Of a stretch of 64,000 nt of DNA, positions 37,076 to 50,772 are shown in pieces; position 1 is the first letter of the stretch; every line of letters begins with the position of its first letter. This DNA is from Penelope pileata. Its lineage: Eukaryota > Chordata > Aves > Galliformes > Cracidae. The notes under the pieces are model-generated. The model saw nothing but the letters and a program-made list of their open reading frames with translations. It did not search any database and was not told where the DNA came from. The DNA is taken from positions 244,084 through 308,083 of the forward strand of contig WBMW01000793.1 of assembly GCA_013396635.1 (NCBI GenBank), given 5' to 3'. A program made the position numbers and the translations under genes.

Positions 37076-40000
37076 ACTTCTGCAAGCTGCTACTACAAAC
37101 CAGCTTATGAATGAAAGTTGGATGAAGAATTTCCTGCCCCTTTTGGTGAAACAGCAGAGGAGGGGGAGCACTGCATTTAGAGAGATAACTATATTAAAAC
37201 CCATTTGGCTTCAGATGAAAGGCGATGCAAGCCTGTCGTTTTAAGTATGTGCAGGACTTAGAAATTGCACTAAAACATTGGCAGAAGCTGAACTTTCACA
37301 AAATAACAAAAACAACACTACCACTAAAAAGCAATTTAAAAAGATACTGTGCAAGGAGGTAAGAAATGTTAGGCAGTACAATTCCAGAAAACGTGTGTTC
37401 TTCCTGGAATTAAAGAATATATCCATGAACAATCTAGTTAAAGAATATTTATGTTCAGTCTTGAGTGGAAAAAAGAAGTTTAACTCCTTCAGTTCTCACA
37501 GAGTGTGTGTTGATGTTCTGTGATGAGGAGCAACAATATTTGGCACTTGGTTTATGTGTATTTCTTACCTCATGATTCCCCATGTGAGGTTCTTGATCTG
37601 CTTCCATATTTACTACTTTTATGTAGGATTGTTCAGGACAGAGTAGTAGTAGTGTTCTCCATCATTTACTTGAAGGAAGTTTTCAGTTCCTTTGTGCCCA
37701 TCTCTGAGATCCCATTTCACCAGCTTGTACACAACAATCTTGCCAAGTGTGGATCTCATTCCATCTTGGCCTGGGCTTGGTGGAGGTTCAAATCTTTTGA
37801 ATGAATACTGTTTCAGTTTGAAAAACCCAACTTGTTGGTAGGTTCACACTGAAAAATCCCTTTGCAACATGGGCTGGACCTTACCTTGCACAGAGCTCAG
37901 GGCATTTTATTCTAATGTCAAACTTAATTTTTTCGGCAGTTTAGTTCAATCTCTCTGCTTTGATCACTGGCTCGAGCCAATCAGAGCTGCAAAACCTTGG
38001 TTTGTGTGCACAGGGAGTCACAAGACAGAAGTGTTTCTCTGGAGAACAGGCTTTCTGCACAACAGTGTAAATAAACGCCAACAGAAGTAGGACAGGCGTG
38101 AGTTTAAAAATATGCCACATCCTTATAGCTCCAGATTGTGAACATCACAGCTGTGCAGACACAGCTTTTATTTGGCAGACTGGATGAAGAAGATTTAAGC
38201 ATGCCTATGTGTTCTAGTTAACCTTAAAAAGTCTGAATGGTACCATCTTGAACATCTGCTCAGATTTGGCTTTCACCATTGTTCCTGCTCTGTCTTCGGG
38301 CAGCTGTGCTTGGACAAGTGTCCGGGGGAGCCACTGCCACGTGCCCCTGTCACCCTGCTTCTCCTAGCGGGTGAGGGCTGTATTGCAGAGGGATGCATTG
38401 TTCCTTGTTTCCTGTAACAAGATCCAAGAGGAAGGGAAGGAAGTGACTAACATTGCTGATGCACACCAGCTAGAAACTTAAGAGCATAATAAGATAAGAA
38501 TTGCCATTTTGGGTAGTCCCAGCTAGTACTGGCAGTGTAGAGCCATATCCTGTTCCTGCTGGTGGGCAGAGGTGGATGCTAAAGAGAGAGGAGAAGCAGC
38601 TTTATGGAGATACGTCCCCGGGTTTATTCTCCCATGTGCAATTGCAATTGGGATTTCCTGACCTGGAGGGTTTTGAGGATCTCATCCGGGTCCCTATGAG
38701 TACTGGGTTAGCAAACCTCATGAGAAAATCTGGGTGAGAGCATTGTTCTGTGTGGCTGGAACAGGAAGGCCAACAACTTTCCTGGAATTAAAATATAAAT
38801 GAAAACATTGCTTATAAAAAAATACTTCCGAGATAAGTTATTTGTAAAGCATAGAGAAGTTTATGACATATAAGGTAATCTGCACTGAGGCAGCTCTGAG
38901 AAATACAATTAGCTAATTGGCATTGTTTCTCTTTTTCTTCTCACTTTAGTGAGCAAGCACTACCAGTTAGAAAGGACACGACGCTTGGCTAAGAACAAAT
39001 TGCATCATCTTCAAGAGGGTCGTTCAGTGTAGGAAGCAGGAGTTCCCCCATCTTTAGTGTCATTGTGTGATTAGGGTGAGACCTCCTACAACCACTGCCA
39101 GTGAAGCTGGTCTGCTCTGCTGCCTGGGAAGGGCTCAGTGCTCACAGCACGCTGCAGGGCAGGTTGTCTGCCTCCAGGGGAACGAGCCCAGAGAAGTCAA
39201 GGAGACAATAACCAGAACATGGAAAGCAAGAGTTGCTTTTAATACAGATTTAACCTGGATTTTTTCCTGTCTGGGAATATTCTTGCTTTTAACAAGTGTG
39301 TCATTCCCATCCCATGTATCTGTAGCTCAGAGTGCATACCTAAGCTGAGAAGTGGTATTGAAGTGTTCCTTGCAATAATTCACGGGGGAGGTTTCTGTGC
39401 GGTAGGCATCAAAAGGAAATATTCAAAGGCACCAACAGGAAGATAGCTGATCTCTAGGCCATTTTATTGCTTGTAAAACTTTATTGGAGGTAGAAAGAGC
39501 AGGGGTAGATAATGTTTTCACTGTGAAATCATAGAGCATTATCTTAGTGTCAAAACAAAAATGAGTTCACTTCTTCAAAGATTAACACTTGGTACCAGCT
39601 GGAGCAGTGTCTAGCACCTCGAGGGAGTATTATTATTTTTATTTTTTAGTTAAAGAATTCAATTTTAAATAGTGTCTTCTGGAATTTAGAGACCACCTAT
39701 GTCTGGAATGCTTGCACAGAAGTTATAAATAAAATTATTTGCTAAAAATATTTCCTAGCACAAACAGACTAGGTTTACCAATGTAAACATACTATATGTA
39801 CTCACTCATATTTTACTTTGATTACTGTGGTTCTTTTAACATTGGCTTGAAAGATAACACAATGTGAGTACATTATGTATTTCTAACTTTTTCAGTGTGG
39901 ACTGACACTTAAAGGCTGAGACATTAATGAAATAAGTTTTAGTTCTCCTTTTACTTATCTATCTACATACTCATCTAAGCACTGTACATTCATTAGCAAA

Positions 40001-42425
40001 TTTCAGCCAACCAATGAGATGGATAAATTATTTCACATGCAGGGAAAGCCGAAACTGGGCAGACAAGAACCAGGCAGGGTTCATGATGCTCAGCTGGGAG
40101 CTGTATCCAAACCCTGTTCACCTTATAGAACGTGTTACATCTGTTACGGCTCTGGTAGAACTGATCACATTGTAGTTACTTACTGTTGCTAATGTCTAAA
40201 ATCAGGCAAAGATGCTTTATCAGAGAAGAATACTCTTGATTAGGTAAAACCCACTAGATTTTTTAAGGTATAGAGTTGAAAAAGGAGAGCTACAGAAAAA
40301 TAGGTTGATGAAAGAATGCCACACTTAATTTCCTTAATTTACTGAAACATTATATTGCATACCAAATGAATTCTCATGGTTTTGTGAGGAAACATTCATT
40401 CTATTATTTAGCAAAAATTTACAGGCTTTGCACAGACTGCAGTCCAAAAGGTGTGTAGCACTCATTCCATCATTTCCATCCCTTATCCCCATTTTTTTAA
40501 CTCAGCCACCACCCTGTGAGTCTGCCAGATGGACCCAGTGACTCCATGTACAATTAAACAGCTAAATATTTTTTTTTCTTTCTGGTTACAGCAGTGGATA
40601 CTGGAGGCAACACAGCTTTGCTAATTTTCACTAGCTGAGGATCTGACTTGGTGCAGTCATGTTGTACATGCCAATAAAACTGAAAGGTAACTATTTTATT
40701 CCAACCACCACACATTTTTTTTCCTGGAGGAATTTTGCAATATGTGATTTGTAAAAATTACTTTTATATGTAATTAACATAGCAATGAATATTTTCTGAA
40801 CTGTAACTTTTCCTCTTATTTTGGTTTTCTAGGTAAGTCTAGCCAAGTCTTAGCAAAGAATATAACATCAGAAGAAATTTATTGCAACAAAACTGCCAAA
40901 CAATGCCAATATAATTTGTAAGGAGCAGAAATGAGTAGTAGTTTCCTCTTAAATATTGAAAAAAAGTATTTGTAAGAAACCAGAGGATTAAAATTTAATT
41001 TAAAACATTTTCCTAGAGGACTTTTAGGGAAATACTGAAAACACTATCAGTTTAAGAAATCTGAGTCAGTTCCATATATAAATAAAATTAATTCAGCATA
41101 CACAGCGTGCCTAACTGCAAAGGAAAATGATCCTTGGTACATTACATATTAGTTTTCATTTGGAAGGAGACAAAAGAAGTTGATGGCAAAGCATATATAT
41201 TGTAATAATGCATACACACAGCTTTACTGTACATACTGTAAAGTGCAACAGTTTCCCTGATTTATGCAGCAAACTCACTGTTCTGGTCTCTGTAGGGACA
41301 AGAAAACAAACAAAACATGCTGTGTTTCAGAAACAACATACATCTCGTGACAGAAAAGCAGCCACTCGCTCCACAGAGCACTGAGGGTGTGTGAGGTGCG
41401 TGAGCACTGCCTGGTGGGACAGCTCGTCCATGGGGTGGAATGGAGAGCCGTGACCTGTGCGGTAGAAGAAGACCAGCAATGGGACCAGAAGGACCACCTT
41501 GCCCACTGGTGTGTCCTGCAAGTGCACACATGGCAAGGGCAGAGCAAGGCAATCCTTCCTCAGTTCTCCTTCAGGTTTTGGCCATGTTGTAGTTTTGGGA
41601 TGTCTGAACTGCAGGCAGCACACAAACCTTTGTGTTTAATAGCCACCAGTGGACGGTGTTAACTTATTTCTTTATGGTCTCCACAGCTTTGTGTGGCACT
41701 AGGGACCTGTTTCTGTAGTTGATTATTAGTGCAGAGAAACTACGTTGACATCAATACTTTTTCACTGATTGAAGTCCAAGTACAATAGGGAAACAAAACT
41801 CCTGAGCAGTAATTTGGCTCTTTATGATCTAAATGGGATACAGGTGGCTCTAAAACAAAACACTGCAAAGGCTTGCCTGGACCACACCTTCAGGATACCT
41901 CCAGCCATGAACATCCAATGACTTATGTCTGAAGAAATTAAAATGTGTGTGCCCATAAGTGCTAAGCCCTGATGTGGCTTTGGATAGGCTTTTGGGTAGG
42001 GTGGTCAAACTGCTGAGCTCTATCTTCAAAAGAAAGGAGGCACATCTGAAGCTGGATGTGAAGAGCAGATCCATGAAGCCACAGCAGGAGTATATGAATC
42101 AGCTTGGGCTAAGCTGTAGCTTGAAAGATTGCAACCCTGATGGGACGCATGCCAGTTTCTGACAGCCAGGCTCCACTTCATATCAGCTTTCACTGGCAGG
42201 GGCCTGGCAAGCAGAACAGTTTCTTTTGTGTTTGCTAAATTTGGAAAAAATAAACATTTGACCAATTTTTAATTACAAGCAAAGAAGACAGGCACATTGA
42301 GAAGATATAATGGAAAAGTTTATTTTCCACTATATTATAAAGTCTTTGGGCATCAGATAATTTCCTTTTCCCTCTTGAGCCATTACAATCCATTAAATCA
42401 AGACCTCGGGATCTAAAAGCTGTAA

Positions 42426-42798
42426 GTAATTAGGCATTGACCAAAACAAACCATTTTGCTGCTGTGTCTATTGTGTCAGCAGCATTCAGATTAATGCAGA
42501 AGACCCAACAGAAAAGTTGATATGGTCAATAAGTCATGAACTGAAATGCTTTCTTCTTCCGTAATTGCTCCTTTATGCTAGGAATTTGCATTTTAATAAC
42601 TCCCTAATTATTTATTTACTCAATGTGGTCCACAGTATGCAATTTTGAGGTGTTTTAACTGCAAGTTCAATTGACTGTACATAATAGATATTGGTGAAAT
42701 ATATGTAATTAGGAAGACTATAAAATCTCTATCATATGTAAGTAATAGTTACTGTTCTATCTCAGGGCTGTTTTTAAAAAGATTGTAAAAGTAATTAG
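42426..42798. promoter_or_regulatory. Candidate enhancer-like cluster of homeodomain motifs
   Basis: The octamer GTAATTAG occurs three times on the same strand, at 42426-42433, 42705-42712 and 42791-42798. A CTAATTAT lies near 42604 and a perfect POU octamer ATTTGCAT at 42584-42591. The region is free of recognised repeats. TAATTA cores are bound by many homeodomain proteins and ATGCAAAT by POU factors. Motif density suggests a regulatory element, but AT-rich DNA produces such motifs by chance and nothing here shows activity or a target gene. Confidence 0.3.
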
Positions 42799-43689
42799 AA
42801 ACCAAAGGCAATGTAATTGTGAGAACCTCCAGATTTTTAAGTGAGAAAAACAAGACCTCCAACAGCCAAATCATTTTGATTTCTGTCCACATCGTTGTGC
42901 ATCTTTTCCACCAGCCATTCCGACGGGGAGAGGTTGGGTCTGTCCGTCTGAACTTTTATCCTTAACTGACTGTCCTTGCCATTGTAGGCTTAATCCAGCC
43001 TTTTAATACTACCTGAAATGCACTTTCTTGTGGTTGAATTAATGATAAATGTGAGTATCTTGGCATCAGATTTGTTCTACGTCTGGAAATTCCAATTCCT
43101 GGCGTCAAGAGGCTACAGTCACTTCCGCAAGTTCTAGAAATAGCTGTGACCTGCTTTTTGCACCATTTCTATCCTTTCAGGCTAACCCAAGCAACTAGAA
43201 ACAGGACTCTATTGAAGTATAAGCTTTTTTAGTGTTAACCGCTTGCTAACTTCTTTTTTCCTATTTAATTGCAGGCTTCATGTTTATAGAACGAAGAAGG
43301 ACATCTTGTAAAGGCACCTTTTCATGTGTGGAGAGACCATAAAAATGTAGGTAGGGGCTTCTTTTCCACAGTGGGTGCCCCTGTGGCATTCAGAAATGCC
43401 TCAGTGCTCTGTTATCAAGTAGAGCTGTTCAAAATTAAAGAAAAAAAATCCCCAAATACTACCAACTCCTACTTGGTTACCTCAGACCAGACACTATTTG
43501 GTCGTGTGGGACCAAATGTCAAGCTAGACAAAGAAGGCAAGCATACAGTGAGTCAGGCTATTGTGGAGATGGAGAAGGAATAAAAACAATGAGGACAATA
43601 GTGACATTTCTGTCAGTCCAGTGGGTGCAACACACCCACTTGCTTATTCTGAAACACTTGTGGGGTGCAAGTTCTAGTAGTTAGCATTG

Positions 43690-43960
43690 TTGTTATTAAA
43701 ATCCACTACAGTGTCTGTAAGCCATTAGCCTTCTTATTGCTAATAACTGCAATTTTCTTAGTCCATCTAGATGAAAATAGTTTAATTAGAAGTTACGCTA
43801 ATTAGCATGACTATTGCACCAAGTAAAGAGGTAACACATTAATGTTCCTCTGAAGCATAGTTCTTTTTCAGCTCTCCCCTTCTAATGAAAGATTTACCGT
43901 ATGACTGGCTCAGTAAATTACTGATTCACTGATTTATGTTTGGGAGGATGAGAAAGTTAT
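43690..43960. promoter_or_regulatory. Candidate conserved non-coding element
   Basis: Two homeodomain cores sit 16 bp apart: TTAATTAG at 43782-43789 and CTAATTAG at 43798-43805. The second extends into TAATTAGCAT (43799-43808), the reverse complement of the POU/homeodomain-type ATGCTAATTA. The surroundings are unique, AT-rich sequence without frames or repeats. The assignment rests only on motif content. Confidence 0.28.
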
Positions 43961-46900
43961 TTTGAATAGAATAAAATCTACACCACACTGATGTAAGAGA
44001 TGCTTTATGGGATTCTTCATACTGTAAATCAATCCATTTCTCTCAGTTTAGGGTTTTGGAACACCAGCTAAACAGTCTTTTGTACCACAAGGGCTCAAGA
44101 ACTGTTTATTTTTCCCCAGATAGGGTAGATGGTGCTTGTCAGTTGAGGTGAGGAGCTGGGGAAGAGGGAGAGTGAACTTACAGGATATGAAAGCTAATAA
44201 AAACTCTCCTTTTACACAAGACCACGAACCTATCGGCAATATAAAATCAGATGTGCAGACAGACTCCCACTCCAATCACATTGAATCTATTACAAATTAT
44301 TACTTTTTTTTTTCCATGGTATCAGCACCTTCCTGCTTTGCACGATGAAGGTGTTCATCATAGTAATCCCATTAGATAGATAGTATCCCTGCCAGCTTCT
44401 TTGGGGAGAGCTAATCACTGTTCCTATTGTTCCATTCCTTTTGATTGCCAGGGAGACAAGAAGTAGATGGCTCTTCTAGCCAGTAGACTCAGTCACTGAA
44501 ATTTAAGACCTAATTAGATCCTTCAATGTACCTTGGAAGTATTAAACCACTAAGACACTTAAGCTGATGACTCATGTAAATCACGCTCCGCCTTTGCAGT
44601 AAGGTCTCACCTACACCACAAATACAACATGAGCAAGGGATCTAGTTACAACAGGGTTACTTGACCAGGTAAGGAAACAGTTATAACGAGTAGGACGGTT
44701 GACATCCGTATAGCTTGGATTTCCTCTTCTCTTCAATACAATTATTATTTTCATTTATTCTTTCTGAAAACTTTTCAGAACATGACTCCGGAATGTTACA
44801 GGGAATCAGGAGCACACTTGGAAAATGCTAGACTGATTTGTGAATTTCTGTTCCCATGGGTCTCTGCTTACTGAACCGCATCCAGCCCTGATGAGGTTGG
44901 AACCTACCAGCAAAAGTGTGGCAGTTCATTTGCCATGTGCTTATTAATGTCTCAGGCATGGCACTGAAGATATGACATGCTTCTCTGTTTTTGTGTATGT
45001 GACCAAAAGATGGTGTGCTCAAGGGTCAGTTGCTTTGAAGTGCGTGCACATTTTGTATAATTTTCCTTTTAGTAAATGTGGCAATCTATTTCATAAAGAA
45101 CACTGTGTCACCTTAACATTTCTTGAAAAAATTTCCTGACATGATATTAGTCTTCGTCGTGTGTTTCACACCATTTGTGTTCCATTAGTAGCTTTCAAGA
45201 TATGGTGGTAGAGCCATACAAGAACAGCAGTGACCCTACATTTCTGTCACATTAAATCTGAAATCCATAGCGGACTACATATTGTGAAATAAAAATATAA
45301 TGCACATGAGATCCCCTGAAGCTCAAACAATAACTGAAAAGAAATTTATTTCAGCAAGATCCCAAGGAAGAGCCTGAGTGAGGGTAAAAAGGTCTTTCTG
45401 TCTGAGGGCAGAGGACAGAGTGATTGCTGCTGCTGGGCTTCCTGGAGGATTTGAGGTCAGCTCCCGTGGATAAACTCGAACCACACTGCAGGAAGCAGGG
45501 CTTGGGAGATAAGTGGTGGTGAGTCTGGATTTATGCCTTGGATTCAGCAAATGTCCCTGGACTGGGCTAGAAGTCTCCTGGAGATGTTGCTGTGAAGATG
45601 TTATAGACTGGTTGGAGAATACTTGTAGTGTTTTAGGGGTTGGAAATACTTGTAGCCTCTGGTGAGAAGGGATTAAGTAGTTTGTACAGGTTCATGCATG
45701 AAATCCTTGCAGTTTTTGAACTTCTTGGTTCCTATCCAGTGAATTTACCTATGAAGTCATCCTCTTCTCAGGTAGACCAGGAGTCACTGCACACATGGGA
45801 TGCTGGCCTATTTGCAAAACATCTGCAAGTGCTGAAAAGTTTGGAGGAAGTGTCTTAAGTGTGCTGGAAAATTAACATCACTGAAGAAAAGCCAATTTAT
45901 CAACAGCGTACTTTAGAAAGACAAAAACTGATTGTTTCATTTCCTCTGATCATTTCTATGAGTCACTAAAGCTCATCAAAAAAAAAAAAACAAAACCCAC
46001 ATAATCAATTACAGTTTAATGCTCTGTGGTTCATAAAATTTCTGAAAGACATTTCAAAAATTGCAAACAAATCCCAGTCTTCCCTAAAGCTCTTTTTCCC
46101 ATTTAGGTTAAAGCAGTTGTCTAGTCCTGCATTAGGGTTTGTGAAGGGTCCTGAAAGAGCTGCCTGAGAAGGAGAAAATGGCCCAGTGCAGATGGAGTAC
46201 TCGTGACAGCTGCTTTGCAAAGCATTTTGATGCCAAGTCCTTTAGAAGTAGGACTGCAGGAGATGACTGGGGCCAAAGTCACCTGCTACTTTCTCAGAAA
46301 ATACCTGACATAGCTGTACTAGCAGTGCAGCCTTGTTTTCTTAACAATGAGATCTAAAATTAAAATTTTGAGCACTACTTCAATAAAGCCCCAACACACC
46401 CCTTCTCTTGGAGGCTGCCTTCTGACATATCTTGACAGAGAATCTCTTTGAAAGCACATCACTGAAGAAAGCTGTGGCATTTCTCTTGGTGGCTGGAATC
46501 CATTTTCAAGGCAAGGGAAATTCCAGTGAAATTCAAGATCCATCAAGGTGGTTTTGCTCTTATTCATCACCCTCCTGGCATCCAGGCATGAAATTCTTAA
46601 CGTGATTAGTGCCAGGCAAACAATTTTTGTTCTCTTCAACTTCATTCACAGCCCCTACAAGAGCACAGGGTTTGCTAAAAGCTCCCTTATTTATAGCTGT
46701 GGTGAAATGACAGGGCTCTCTCCTCAGCTTATGATTTCATGGACCACGAATGTTCACTTCTTGCATGACAAAAGGAGCCAGAACAACTACAAATGTCCAC
46801 AATAAAAGCATTGGAAAGGCAGAACACAAGCCATTGTGGCAGAAGTAACATCTCATACACTAGCGATGTATGGGCAGTTAGAGGAATGCCTGCTAACATT

Positions 46901-49900
46901 TTAACATTGAAATTCTAATTCCATTTTTCTGTAAAGTTGTTGGCATATGGTATGTGATTAAGAAACTCAGTAGAGATCTGTTAAATGCATAAGGTCCCTG
47001 TACAAAGGATACATTCTTTCTCCAGATTTCTTCCTTTAACCCATACTTCCCTTTGGTACTTGCACATTCTGCCATTGCCAACCACGATTTTGCAAACTTG
47101 GTTGAAACATTTCAGAGCGACCAGTCACCTTGTTTGCTCCCTGACATCCTCACAAGTCTGCAGTCACAGCTGCCATTGCTTTTAATCTGAAATTTCCTTT
47201 TGCTTTGCTATAAATCTATGCTAACTTGGTCTTATTTCATAGGACACACCCAGAGGTTTCATCTCAAAAGAACAAACTTTTTTGCAAAAGGTAAGAATTA
47301 AGGTAAAAAGCTAAGGTTGGCCAGAAGTTGCAGGTAAGCGCAGTAGAGCATGATAGTAGAAAAAATACATACTAGGCAGATGATTGAGCTGTATTTTAGT
47401 CCCATTAGAATACAATAGAGGGTAACATTTATAAAAAGTGCAAGATGACTGTTATTGAGAAAACTGTTCCTGTAAGGAAAAACTAATATAAACTCAGTTT
47501 ACTGAGTGTTACTTACCTTATAAAACAGTGCAGCAGTTGCTAGATGGCTCACTTGGATCTGGATTCAGCATATCACAGGGGTTCACAGACAGTCCAGTTC
47601 AGAAATATTGCTACAGCCCATCTGAAGTCTATAACACAGTGTACAGAAAGACACAACCTTATCTAAACCTACAGTTTCAAGTTGGGCTGTAATGAAAGTA
47701 AATGTCTGACTTATGGTATTGATCTAGATTTAGATTTTCCACAAAGGTACAAAGGTCCTGGACCCAGGATGTGTTAATTAACATCAACGACAGTATCTTT
47801 CAGCAAAGATAATACGAGAAGGGCCATTAGGAGAGGTGCAGTGACAGTCTTAAGAAAGCCAGGTGGCATAGTTTCATAGCCACTTCTGTAAGAAACGATA
47901 GACAGACTTGCCACACTGGCATGGCTGTTGGGAGAGATCTGAAGTCCCAGGTGCCAATTAAATACATCTTCCCCTGAAGAATACCAAGATTATCTGCCTT
48001 TAGGTGATTCCTATATTTTGGCATCTGTGCTGCGATCTGAGTCCATTCACTTAGTGTGAAAGGACCTGAACCAGTTGTGCTCATACTGCCTGTTGGGACA
48101 AAGCTCCAAAAAGTGACATAATCCTCCCATGTGCCTAATACCCATGTCTGAAAAGGCATCATGTCCAAGGCCATGTGAGAGATTTAGGCTTGAAGATTCA
48201 TCCAGGGCTAACATAAGGGTACAACATCCTTGTTACTGTGCTGAGCTGTGAGCAAACTCTTCTGCTTGGTTCTCCCCAAACCCTCCTCTCCAATTTGTAC
48301 TTTTTTTACTCAAACAGCCTGAGAGCATCCCTCTGCCCTGCAGGGTGGAGCAGCACACACCACTTCAGCCTTCCTCTCCCTGCTGCTGCCAGACCTGCTT
48401 TAAGCCCACTTTGTGCCAGGTGCGTTATCTTAATTAGAGACCCTCACGCTTAAATTAGTAATAAACAAAACCTAATTGCCTTGTAAATAAACACAGTCCC
48501 TCAGAAAAAGATAGGCAGCGTGCTTCTGAGATAGGTAAACTTCCCTTGTCTCCCCCTCCTCATGTCTTCCTGCTTTCCTTCATGGCATGAAAAGATTGGT
48601 AGAAACCTCAGCACAGAGGTCCCCCTTCCTCACATTGTCATCAATACATGGCAAGGTCTTCCCTAATGTGGGAAGAGACAGATACCAACAGCCTCTCCGC
48701 TGTGAATAATGAAGGAAGCATGGCAGAGAAGCTGTAGTCTCCTGAGTTTTTAATCTCTTTTTTTCTGATTGCACAGTGCAACAGAGAGGAATTTCAGGAT
48801 TTCATTTTTCCTACAGTATCCGTAACTCCCAGTCTTTTGCACATGGTACTTACAGTGACTGAAAAAGAACAAAAAAGCTGTAGATCTCAGTATTACCTGA
48901 CATGGTGCCAGTGGTGGCTGGTGATAAAGCAAGCAGGTAGCAGAAGTTGTGTGAGTGGACACAGTGACCCAAAACTTGGTTCTGTCTGAAGGCAGGATGT
49001 TAGCAATCAGCCTTGCCTCGCCTTGTCCTCTTCCTTAAAGGAGATAAAGCTGATCCAATTATCAGGTGTTGATTATGAAGACGGGGAAAGTTAGTACTAC
49101 ATACACTTAGTTGGCTTTAACAGTGACCCAAACAGTGAAACCTGCCCTGAATAGTGCAATCATTTAGTGCCTGTCTTAATACAAATGCTGCTGATTTGTC
49201 TGTAGAAGAAAGAAAACTAAGATCATTAAGATAAAATGCAAGGAAAAGAAGAGAAAGAACATGCCTTTGGTAGCCCTATACTCCTACCCCAGACAGTTTC
49301 TGCATCAACTGATAGTTAAGGTGTTTATAAAAGTTATCTGCACAAGCATTAAAAAATCCAATGAGTCAGAAAAAAATTAGAAAGTTAAACAGTGCTGCTA
49401 ACAGCAAAGATCTCAATGTATCCATAATTGATGTAGGGAGGGAACTGTATGTTTTACTCTGACTGTGGAGTGACTGGAAACAGCTTGTTTAGTACTTCTG
49501 AATGTTTTCCAGCAGCATGGCATGTTTCCTTAACAAGACATCTTGTATTATGCCATAACATGTCTTCAGGTTCTTTATCATTGTACCACACTCCAGTGTT
49601 TTAATACTTCTATTTGCATACCTTAGAAGACCCTGATATAAGGATATGGAAGTCAAAGAAATACTTTTCCCTCACTTCCCTAGAGTTTATATCAGGCCCT
49701 AGATGTCTTCATTTCCCTGGCATTTGCTTTCATAGAATATTTTATTTTTCATTGCTTCCTCTTGTGCTTCAGACCCAGCTGATGCTGAAGTCTGCCTTCC
49801 CAGTCAGGGGAAACCCACCTTCGGGGACTTTATCTTAACTGGAAATGATCATCTGGGTTATTCAGAAAACTTTCTGTAAATACACTCCTAACAGATGTCT

Positions 49901-50723
49901 GTATAATTAGAATCCCTTATGAATATGATAACTTGTGACTTTAGGAAAAAGTATTAGTTGATCTATGAAATGTTCTCATATCCAACTGGACTGTATTTTA
50001 TATCCCATGTGTTTCTCTCTCTTTTTTTTAATCCTTGCATTACATTCAGATAAATTCATCACAACCCTGTTAATCAATGTTTCCTTCTAACAAGATTGTA
50101 CTGCTCAAAATTCATAGCAGTAGTCCTAAGAATTATCCAGATAACTTTGAGTTGTACCTTCTACTGCAGGGCGTACGTAATTTGCTCATTTAATAATGAT
50201 TTTAAAATGTTTTAAATCTAAACAAAACAACAAGTTTCTACTCTTGTATTCGGGTGTGATTTATCCCACTGTCATGATGAGACAGGCGTAATAATTATAT
50301 AAGCCCTTGAGCTAGTATACATGAACATGAATGTGAATTATGACATGATCAGACTGCTAAGGAAAGCCACAGTTATTTTGCAGAGATGGGGCCAAATCTG
50401 CTACTCTGTAACTGATTGCAATGCTATGGAAATCAGGAGAGTTACCTGCCTGCAAGATTTGGTCCATGTAATCTGATGTAAACTCGAGATTTTAGCATTG
50501 TCATACTTGTGTGCTCTGCTGCCAAGATAATAACACTGAAACAACATGATAATTGTTCGGTTTTACATTGTAAGTGCACCTCTAACACTTTGTGAAATAA
50601 TGGGAACAAAACAAGAGATGACTCAAATACACAGATATAAAATATGTGTGGTTTCTGGATTCAAGGCATAAAGGAGGAAAGCAAAAGACTTCTAAAGCCA
50701 CAATAGTTTGACCAAAGATCAGA

Positions 50724-50772
50724 GAAGTCAATGGGAGTCTTTCCATTTTTCTTTCGATGAGATTTAGATCAG
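50724..50772. repeat. Palindromic repeat relic (GAAGTCAATGGGAGTCTTTCC)
   Basis: Starts GAAGTCAATGGGAGTCTTTC and ends GAGATTTAGATCAG. It fits the same hairpin family as 37010, whose usual wording is 'gaagtcaatgggagtctttccattgacttcagtgggctttggatcagg'. The first half is close to that form and the second half is diverged, so the hairpin is decayed. Confidence 0.5.

Noticed and set aside
41262..41623. Three overlapping minus-strand frames of 90-98 codons, suggestive of an exon
   Set aside because: All three frames are open together, which points to local composition. No splice or family evidence supports one of them.
43276..43365. Acceptor-like TATTTAATTGCAG followed by a short frame and a GTAGGG donor-like site
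   Set aside because: The polypyrimidine tract is interrupted, the frame ends after about 20 codons, and the donor is weak. Too little to call an exon.
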